From PALSA-1006 sp964532405 (GTDB lineage: Bacteria > Pseudomonadota > Gammaproteobacteria > Burkholderiales > Gallionellaceae): a stretch of DNA of 13,815 bases. Every line of letters starts with the position of its first letter. Position 1 is the first letter of the stretch. Positions 1 through 4,924 of this stretch are shown here, piece by piece. Below the pieces are notes generated by a model, which was not told where the DNA came from, searched no databases, and saw nothing but the letters and a program-made list of their open reading frames with translations. Made by a program: the position numbers and the translations under genes. The DNA lies in contig CAZHIC010000049.1 of assembly GCA_964532405.1 (NCBI GenBank), positions 1-13,815 on the forward strand. Direction: 5' to 3'.

Positions 1-61
1 TACAGGGGCAAGTTTACGAAGTGCAAATAATCAATTTTTAGAGGTGCCCTTATGTAACTCC
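1..61. other. Left-edge non-coding AT-rich stretch, nothing firm
   Basis: No gene is seen here. GGGCA (6-10) can pair with TGCCC (45-49) around an AT-rich interior, and TGTAA-CTCC-TTACA (53-66) is a small palindrome that runs into the brnA stop codon. Either could help end the brnTA transcript, but neither has a convincing U-tract. The segment AGAGGTGCCCTTA (40-52) has the feel of an insertion-sequence end, which cannot be tested because the window starts here. Confidence 0.2.
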
Positions 62-376
62 TTACACAGATGAATGTGTTTTGAGCCAATCTCGCAGTGC
101 CGCATTCATACGCGTTTGCCAGCCCGCACCGGAAGCGCGAAAGGCTGCCAGCACATCTTTATCAAGGCGGATCGCGACTTGTTCTTTATTGCCAGAACCC
201 GCCGGACGTCCGCGTTTGGCGCGATACGACTCCATCGCGGCATTTAATTCTTCCTCCGTGGCGGGGCGGTCGTCTTCATCTTTGCCATCCCAGACGAAAT
301 AGCCACCGGGCGGCGGTATTTTCATCGCCTCAATAATGGCTTCGCGTTCAGTCATCTTCTTTGTTGATCCAGTCAT
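62..376 (-). CDS. brnA: BrnA-type antitoxin of a BrnT/BrnA toxin-antitoxin pair
   Basis: This is a 104-residue protein that should neutralise BrnT and, with it, repress the operon promoter. The C-terminal third (EQVAIRLDKDVLAAFRASG, then WQTRMNAALRDWLK) is the BrnA/ribbon-helix-helix-like region that gives dimerisation and DNA binding. The N-terminal part is acidic and proline-rich (MKIPPPGGYFVWDGKDEDD) and is the likely toxin-contacting region. The ATG at 376 was chosen because GGAGG lies six bases upstream. A longer in-frame reading to 445 has no ribosome site and would run deep into brnT. The gene starts 29 bases inside the 3' end of brnT, so the two are translationally coupled, toxin first, as is usual for brnTA. 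The family assignment comes from motif recognition and gene order. Confidence 0.87.
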   Translation of the reverse strand: MTGSTKKMTEREAIIEAMKIPPPGGYFVWDGKDEDDRPATEEELNAAMESYRAKRGRPAGSGNKEQVAIRLDKDVLAAFRASGAGWQTRMNAALRDWLKTHSSV

Positions 377-641
377 AGTAAGCCTCCGATTCTTTATTGC
401 TGGCCGCTCGAAAACTGATGATGCGAGTGGCATCCTCTCGACCAAGATGTACCACTGTCAGTACCGCCAGCCGGTTCATCACATAGGAAAACGATTGCAC
501 ACGGACTTCACCGCCGCGCGCAACCAAAACATCCATCCGGTAATGCGAGTCCAGCACTTCGCTGGCATCGGCGAAATCAAAACCGTGCTTGCGCAGATTC
601 TCGCGGCGCTTGGTTTCATCCCAGATAAGCTTGGTTTCCAT
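348..641 (-). CDS. brnT: BrnT-type ribonuclease toxin
   Basis: This 97-residue protein starts METKLIWDETKRRENLRKHG and ends with the RIISFRAASNKESEAYYDW block. Both are hallmarks of BrnT (RelE-like fold, mRNA-cleaving toxin). In the family, BrnT halts translation and is held inactive by BrnA; that is known of the family and not shown here. The ATG at 641 matches the usual family N-terminus. An in-frame TTG at 677 would add 12 residues but lies inside the predicted -35 box, so it is not preferred. There is no Shine-Dalgarno before the ATG, and the predicted transcription start is almost at the ATG, which suggests leaderless or near-leaderless translation. The gene is divergent from grpE, with about 180 bases between the two start codons. 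No truncation is visible. Confidence 0.88.
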   Translation of the reverse strand: METKLIWDETKRRENLRKHGFDFADASEVLDSHYRMDVLVARGGEVRVQSFSYVMNRLAVLTVVHLGREDATRIISFRAASNKESEAYYDWINKEDD

Positions 642-648
642 GTGAATA

Positions 649-677
649 ATTGTATATGCGTTAATTTTGAGACTCAA
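649..677 (-). promoter_or_regulatory. Predicted sigma-70 promoter and palindromic operator of brnTA
   Basis: On the minus strand TTGAGT (677-672) is followed after 17 bases by TACAAT (654-649), a good sigma-70 pair. Transcription would begin around 642-643, at the brnT ATG. The -35 box is half of a perfect palindrome, TTGAG-A-CTCAA (plus strand 667-677). This is a natural site for repression by a BrnT-BrnA complex, as reported for brnTA operons. The site itself is inferred. Confidence 0.5.
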
Positions 678-766
678 GCATTATTCGTAGATGCAATAAA
701 TTATTATCTAAGGGTCAACGATAAGTGGCGCATCAAAAAATGTGTATGCGTTTTTTCGCATTAACT

Positions 767-794
767 CTTGAAATCCCAAACCTCGCCCCCATTA
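767..794 (+). promoter_or_regulatory. Heat-shock (sigma-32/RpoH) promoter of grpE
   Basis: CTTGAAA (767-773), 13 bases, then CCCCATTA (787-794) is a near-consensus RpoH promoter (CTTGAAA, about 13-14 bases, CCCCATnT). It lies 27 bases before the grpE start, with AGGAGAG (811-817) as the ribosome site. No CIRCE-type inverted repeat (TTAGCACTC, 9 bases, GAGTGCTAA) was seen, so control by RpoH rather than HrcA is the simplest reading. The remaining bases between brnT and this promoter show no gene. Confidence 0.85.
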
Positions 795-821
795 GGCGAA
801 AGTCGATAACAGGAGAGCAGC

Positions 822-1358
822 ATGGATCAGAAAGAAAACGCCGCACAAAACGAGCAACAGCCGGGCTATGCAGCGGAGCACGCCGCCCCGGAGGTCATGC
901 CCAGCATGGAAGAGATGCTCAAGCAAGCCGAGTTGAACGCGCTAGAGCATCACGACGCCTGGCTGCGCGCCAAGGCTGAGGGCGAGAACATTCGCCGCCG
1001 CGCGCAAGAGGACATCAGCAAGGCGCAAAAATTTGCCGTAGAGCGTTTTTCCAACGAGATGCTGGCGGTGATGGATAGCCTGCAAGCCGGACTGTCCGTG
1101 GAAACGGCCAGTGTGGAAAGCTTCAAGAGCGGTATGGAGCTGACGCTGAAGCAGCTTTCCAGCGTATTCGAGAAATTCCACATTAAGGAAGTCAACCCGG
1201 TGGGCGAAAAATTTGATGCGCACAAGCATCAGGCCATCGGCATGATTGATAGTGAGCAGGATGCCAATACCGTGGTGACGGTGATGCAGCGCGGCTATAC
1301 GTTGAACGAACGCGTGCTGCGTCCGGCACTGGTGATGGTGGCGAAGGGTAAGGACTGA
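822..1358 (+). CDS. grpE: GrpE, nucleotide exchange factor of DnaK
   Basis: GrpE is a cytoplasmic homodimer that releases ADP from DnaK and so resets the chaperone for another round of client binding. The protein has 178 residues, normal for bacteria. Residues 1-30 are a loose polar tail. Residues 30-90 form the long coiled-coil helix (EEMLKQAELNALEHHDAWLR, then RAKAEGENIRRRAQEDISKAQ). Residues 120-175 hold the C-terminal beta domain with the family signature VMQRGYTLNERVLRPALVMV. The ATG is preceded by AGGAGAG at a good distance. It is the first gene of a grpE-dnaK-dnaJ cluster read from a heat-shock promoter. It lies 248 bases upstream of dnaK, with a strong hairpin pair just after its stop codon. 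Nothing in the protein looks abnormal. Confidence 0.97.
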   Translation: MDQKENAAQNEQQPGYAAEHAAPEVMPSMEEMLKQAELNALEHHDAWLRAKAEGENIRRRAQEDISKAQKFAVERFSNEMLAVMDSLQAGLSVETASVESFKSGMELTLKQLSSVFEKFHIKEVNPVGEKFDAHKHQAIGMIDSEQDANTVVTVMQRGYTLNERVLRPALVMVAKGKD

Positions 1359-1363
1359 CATAT

Positions 1364-1480
1364 CCCCTCCCCCATGCAGGGGGAGGGCTAGGGTGGGGGT
1401 AGTAACGCGGCACACAATGACGCTTCTTGGGATGCAACTATTTCACCCCCATCCTAGCCTTCCCCCTTCAAGGGGAAGGA
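1364..1480. repeat. Inverted pair of GC-rich REP-like hairpins (REPIN-like)
   Basis: Copy 1 is the hairpin CCCTCCCCC-ATGCA-GGGGGAGGG (1365-1387) followed by CTAGGGTGGGGGT. Copy 2 is the same unit in reverse: CACCCCCATCCTAGCC, then CCTTCCCC (1458-1465) paired with GGGGAAGG (1472-1479). The two tails (GGCTAGGGTGGGGGT and ACCCCCATCCTAGCC) are complementary at all but one position, so the whole 117 bases can fold into one large cruciform-like structure. Paired inverted REP units of this layout are typical of mobilisable intergenic repeats. In the transcript the unit could end, slow or protect the grpE message. Confidence 0.75.
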
Positions 1481-1519
1481 ACTGCAAGCTAGGCTCCTAC
1501 AGATAACGTTGCGGACTCA

Positions 1520-1546
1520 CTTGAAATATCCGCCGCCGCCCTAATG
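1520..1546 (+). promoter_or_regulatory. Possible second heat-shock promoter, before dnaK
   Basis: CTTGAAA (1520-1526) is a perfect sigma-32 -35 element. Twelve bases later CCCTAATG (1539-1546) is a partial match to CCCCATnT. A start here would give dnaK its own heat-shock transcript downstream of the repeat pair. The -10 match is imperfect. Confidence 0.5.
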
Positions 1547-1606
1547 TTGGGCAGCAAGGCAGCAATCGCATTCAAACTTTAAGCATTCAACTGAAAGGAA
1601 AGCATC

Positions 1607-3541
1607 ATGGGAAAGATTATCGGTATTGACTTGGGCACGACCAATTCTTGCGTATCCGTTATGGAAAACGGCAAGCCTAAAGTGATCGAGAACGCCGAAG
1701 GCGCTCGCACTACGCCATCTATCATCGCTTACATGGAAGACGGCGAAGTGCTGGTCGGCGCAGCCGCCAAGCGTCAGGCCGTGACTAACCCGAAGAACAC
1801 TTTGTACGGCGTGAAGCGCCTGATCGGTCGCCGTTTTGAAGAGCCGATGGTACAAAAAGACATCGGCATGGTTCCCTACACCATCGTCAAAGCCAAGAAC
1901 GGCGACGCTTGGATCAAAGTGCGCGACAAAGATATTTCCGCACCGGAAATTTCCGCGCAAGTGCTCATCAAGATGAAGAAGACCGCCGAAGACTATCTGG
2001 GTGAAGAAGTCACCGAGGCCGTCATCACCGTTCCCGCTTACTTCAACGACAGCCAGCGCCAAGCCACTAAAGACGCGGGTCGCATTGCCGGTCTGGACGT
2101 GAAACGCATCATCAACGAGCCGACTGCTGCCGCATTGGCGTTCGGCATGGACAAGCAGGAAGGCGACCGCAAGATCGCGGTGTATGACTTGGGCGGCGGT
2201 ACGTTCGACATTTCCATCATCGACATTTCCGAGATCGACGGCGAACACCAATTTGAAGTGTTGTCCACCAACGGCGATACCTTCCTCGGCGGCGAAGACT
2301 TCGACATGCGCGTGATCGAGCATCTGGTGGAAGAGTTCAAGAAAGAAAGCGGCATCGACCTGAAGAAGGACATGCTGGCATTGCAACGCCTGAAAGACGC
2401 GGCGGAAAAAGCCAAAATCGAATTGTCTTCCGCACAGCAAACCGAAGTGAACCTGCCTTACATCACGGCAGACGCCTCCGGCCCGAAACACTTGGCCGTG
2501 AAGATCACCCGCGCCAAGTTGGAAAGCATCGTGGAAGACCTGATCGCGCGTACCATCGAGCCGTGCAAGATCGCCATGAAGGATGCGGGAGTGAGCAATT
2601 CCGACATCGCCGATGTGATTCTGGTCGGCGGTCAAACGCGTATGCCCAAGGTGCAGGAAAAAGTTAAAGAGTTCTTCGGCAAAGAACCGCGCAAGGACGT
2701 GAACCCGGACGAAGCCGTGGCTGTGGGCGCTTCCATCCAGGGCGGCGTGCTGCAAGGCGAAGTGAAAGACGTGTTGTTGCTGGATGTGACCCCGTTGTCC
2801 TTGGGTATCGAGACCATGGGCAGCGTGATGACCAAGCTCATCAAGAAGAACACCACCATTCCTACCAAGGCATCGCAGGTGTTCTCTACCGCCGAAGACA
2901 ACCAAAACGCCGTAACCATCCATGTGCTGCAAGGCGAGCGCGAAATCGCTTCCGGCAACAAGAGCTTGGGGCAATTCAATCTATCCGACATTCCTCCATC
3001 ACCGCGCGGTATGCCGCAGATCGAAGTAACTTTCGACATCGACGCCAACGGCATCTTGCACGTATCGGCGAAAGACAAAGCCACCGGCAAAGAGAACAAG
3101 ATCAAGATTCAGGCCAGCTCCGGTTTGTCCGAAGCTGAAATTCAACGCATGGTGGACGATGCAGAAGCCCACGCCGACGAAGACAAGAAAGCGATTGAAC
3201 TGGTCACTGCACGCAACCAACTGGACGCGCTGATCCACTCCACCAACAAGTCGATGAAAGAATACGGCGAGCAATTGAGTGCAGAAGAGAAAGCCGCTAT
3301 CGAGGCTGCGTTGAAAGAAGCGGAAGAAGTGGTGAAGGAGAATGACAAAGACGCCATCACTGCCAAGACCGAAGCGTTGTCCACCGCCGCACAGAAATTG
3401 GGCGAGAAGATGTACGCCGCAGAACAAGCCAAGGCGCAAGCTGCTGGTGCTGAAGGTGGTGCGCAACAGTCCGCCGGTAGCGCTCCACATGACGACAACG
3501 TGGTGGATGCCGAATTCACTGAAGTAAAAGACAAGAAGTAA
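1607..3541 (+). CDS. dnaK: DnaK, Hsp70 molecular chaperone
   Basis: DnaK is the ATP-driven cytoplasmic Hsp70 that binds exposed hydrophobic peptide segments and works with DnaJ and GrpE. The 644 residues are full length. The nucleotide-binding domain shows IGIDLGTTNSCV (from residue 5), DLGGGTFDIS with Thr199 at the catalytic position, and VILVGGQTRMP (338-347). The interdomain linker DVLLLDVTPLSLGIET lies at 388-403. The substrate-binding beta domain follows to about 505, then a helical lid. The tail after 605 is rich in Ala, Gly and Gln and ends with NVVDAEFTEVKDKK, the usual conserved end. AAAGGAA (1594-1600) is the ribosome site. Tandem TAA TAA stops end the gene. Long open frames on the opposite strand here are antisense shadows. 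Confidence 0.99.
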   Translation: MGKIIGIDLGTTNSCVSVMENGKPKVIENAEGARTTPSIIAYMEDGEVLVGAAAKRQAVTNPKNTLYGVKRLIGRRFEEPMVQKDIGMVPYTIVKAKNGDAWIKVRDKDISAPEISAQVLIKMKKTAEDYLGEEVTEAVITVPAYFNDSQRQATKDAGRIAGLDVKRIINEPTAAALAFGMDKQEGDRKIAVYDLGGGTFDISIIDISEIDGEHQFEVLSTNGDTFLGGEDFDMRVIEHLVEEFKKESGIDLKKDMLALQRLKDAAEKAKIELSSAQQTEVNLPYITADASGPKHLAVKITRAKLESIVEDLIARTIEPCKIAMKDAGVSNSDIADVILVGGQTRMPKVQEKVKEFFGKEPRKDVNPDEAVAVGASIQGGVLQGEVKDVLLLDVTPLSLGIETMGSVMTKLIKKNTTIPTKASQVFSTAEDNQNAVTIHVLQGEREIASGNKSLGQFNLSDIPPSPRGMPQIEVTFDIDANGILHVSAKDKATGKENKIKIQASSGLSEAEIQRMVDDAEAHADEDKKAIELVTARNQLDALIHSTNKSMKEYGEQLSAEEKAAIEAALKEAEEVVKENDKDAITAKTEALSTAAQKLGEKMYAAEQAKAQAAGAEGGAQQSAGSAPHDDNVVDAEFTEVKDKK

Positions 3542-3547
3542 TAATTA

Positions 3548-3691
3548 ACCACAGAGGCACAGAGACACAGAGAAAACCTGAAAACGGTTTCAATTCTCTG
3601 TTGTTCTCTGTGCCTCTGGATAAAACTACTAGCCATTCGACTAAGGCTGGCAAGAACGCCAGCCAAGTCGCTGGTTATGTGTCTCTGTGGT
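3548..3691. repeat. 144-nt inverted-repeat element between dnaK and dnaJ (MITE-like)
   Basis: The left end ACCACAGAGGCACAGAG (3548-3564) and the right end, read in reverse (ACCACAGAGACACA), form terminal inverted repeats. Inside, CAGAGGCACAGAGA (3552-3565) pairs perfectly with 3605-3618. CAGAGAA (3568-3574) pairs with TTCTCTG (3594-3600), and AACC (3575-3578) with GGTT (3586-3589), building one hairpin of roughly 25 base pairs. A second hairpin fills the right half (separate entry). This CACAGAG-rich motif resembles dispersed intergenic repeats I have seen in other bacterial genomes. It contains no open frame and reaches into the dnaJ ribosome site. Confidence 0.7.
3631..3676 (+). other. Strong RNA hairpin in the dnaJ leader
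   Basis: GGCTGGC (3645-3651) pairs with GCCAGCC (3658-3664) around a six-base loop. The stem is extended by CGACT (3638-3642) with AGTCG (3666-3670) and CCA (3633-3635) with TGG (3672-3674). It ends 23 bases before the dnaJ ATG. It has no U-tract, so it is not a standard terminator. It may slow ribosome entry or protect one side of a processed transcript. Confidence 0.65.
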
Positions 3692-3699
3692 GAGAACAG

Positions 3700-4833
3700 A
3701 TGTCGAAAAAAGATTACTACGAAGTCCTCGGGATCAACAAAGATGCGTCCGAGGAAGAGATTAAAAAGGCTTATCGCAAACTGGCGATGAAGCACCATCC
3801 TGACCGCAATCCGGACAATCCGAAAGCGGAAGATCACTTCAAAGAAGCAAAAGAAGCCTACGAGACGCTCTCCGACGGACAGAAGCGCGCGGCTTACGAC
3901 CAGTATGGTCATGCCGCGTTCGAGGCGGGCGGCATGGGCGGCGGTAGCCCGTTCGGTGCAGGTGGCGCGGGCGCAGGCGGCTTCGATTTCGGCGACGTTT
4001 TCGGCGACATTTTCGGCGGAGCCCGTGGCGGCAATGGCCGCAACAGTCCGCATCGCGGCTCCGACCTGCGCTACAACTTGGAAATCACGCTGGAAGAAGC
4101 GGCACGCGGCGCGCAAAAGCAGATACGCATCCCCACCATGGATGAGTGCGAAACCTGCAAAGGCTCCGGCGCAAAACCGGGCACCAGCGCGACCACCTGT
4201 CAGACCTGTGCAGGACACGGACAAGTGCGCATGCAACAGGGCTTTTTCTCCATCCAGCAAACGTGTCCGCGTTGCCACGGCAGCGGCAAACAGATCAGCT
4301 CGCCTTGCACATCATGCCACGGCGCAGGTAAAGTCAAAAAACACAAGACACTGGAAATCAAGATTCCAGCGGGTATCGACACCGGCATGCGTCTGCGTCA
4401 CAGCGGCCACGGCGAAGCGGGCAGCCACGGCGCGCCGAGCGGCGATCTTTATGTGGAAATTCACATCCGTCCGCACAGCGTGTTCCAGCGCGAAGGCGAC
4501 GATCTGCATTGCGAAATGCCGATCAGCTTCAGCACGGCCGCATTGGGTGGCGAAATCGAGATACCCACCTTAGACGGCAAAGCGAGCATCAAGATTCCCG
4601 CCGAAACTCAAAGCGGAAAAATCTTCCGTCTGCGCGGCAAAGGCATCAAAGGCATGCGCACCAACTCGCACGGCGATTTGAATTGTCACGTTATAGTTGA
4701 GACGCCTGCCAACCTGACTGATCGACAAAAAGAATTACTGCGCGAGTTCGAGAGCATCAGCGAGCAAGACAGTGCCCGCCACAGTCCGCGTGCGAAATCA
4801 TGGATGGGTAAAGTCAAAGAGTTCTTCGGTTAA
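3700..4833 (+). CDS. dnaJ: DnaJ, Hsp40 co-chaperone
   Basis: DnaJ delivers unfolded clients to DnaK and stimulates its ATPase. The 377 residues are a complete type I DnaJ. The J domain (1-70) has the essential HPD at 33-35. A Gly/Phe-rich stretch (76-110) is followed by four CxxCxGxG zinc motifs (Cys150/153, 167/170, 189/192, 203/206), then two beta client-binding domains and a C-terminal dimerisation part. Start choice rests on the standard MSKKDYYEVLG N-terminus. The ribosome site is weak (GGTGAG, 3689-3694) and is supplied by the right end of the inverted-repeat element, so DnaJ output is probably low relative to DnaK. It is the last gene of the chaperone cluster and is followed by a strong hairpin. 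Confidence 0.99.
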   Translation: MSKKDYYEVLGINKDASEEEIKKAYRKLAMKHHPDRNPDNPKAEDHFKEAKEAYETLSDGQKRAAYDQYGHAAFEAGGMGGGSPFGAGGAGAGGFDFGDVFGDIFGGARGGNGRNSPHRGSDLRYNLEITLEEAARGAQKQIRIPTMDECETCKGSGAKPGTSATTCQTCAGHGQVRMQQGFFSIQQTCPRCHGSGKQISSPCTSCHGAGKVKKHKTLEIKIPAGIDTGMRLRHSGHGEAGSHGAPSGDLYVEIHIRPHSVFQREGDDLHCEMPISFSTAALGGEIEIPTLDGKASIKIPAETQSGKIFRLRGKGIKGMRTNSHGDLNCHVIVETPANLTDRQKELLREFESISEQDSARHSPRAKSWMGKVKEFFG

Positions 4834-4846
4834 CAAGGTCAAGTTG

Positions 4847-4874
4847 ACTGGGTGGCGACTGAGTCGCCCCCAGT
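4847..4874 (+). terminator. Hairpin after dnaJ, probable transcript end
   Basis: ACTGGG (4847-4852) pairs with CCCAGT (4869-4874), and GGCGACT (4854-4860) pairs with AGTCGCC (4862-4868), with one bulged T. It stands 14 bases after the dnaJ stop, between convergent dnaJ and res. No T-run follows on either strand, so it may act as a 3' stabiliser or a Rho-dependent end instead of an intrinsic terminator. The 50 bases up to res hold nothing else recognisable. Confidence 0.55.
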
Positions 4875-4924
4875 ATCGTCCTGCTATAGTGGCTCGTGAC
4901 TAACAAATACGCCATACCGTTAGC

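Noticed and set aside
642..677. TTG start at 677 for a longer BrnT
   Set aside because: It lies in the predicted -35 box, lacks a ribosome site and adds residues not usual at the family N-terminus.
700..821. CIRCE element (HrcA operator) before grpE
   Set aside because: No TTAGCACTC/GAGTGCTAA inverted repeat is present; the sigma-32 motif explains heat control.
1364..1480. Calling the grpE-dnaK hairpins plain intrinsic terminators
   Set aside because: There is no T-run after either stem, and the paired inverted layout with conserved tails fits a repeat element better.
1541..2974. Long open frame (477 codons) antisense to dnaK, and others antisense to its 3' end and to dnaJ
   Set aside because: These are composition shadows of a highly conserved, codon-biased gene. 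The translations are His/Phe- or Ser-rich, without domains, and have no ribosome site.
3905..4573. Plus-strand 222-codon frame inside dnaJ
   Set aside because: It is a second-frame shadow of dnaJ, rich in Ala and Arg, without motifs. The overlapping dnaJ frame has all the domains.
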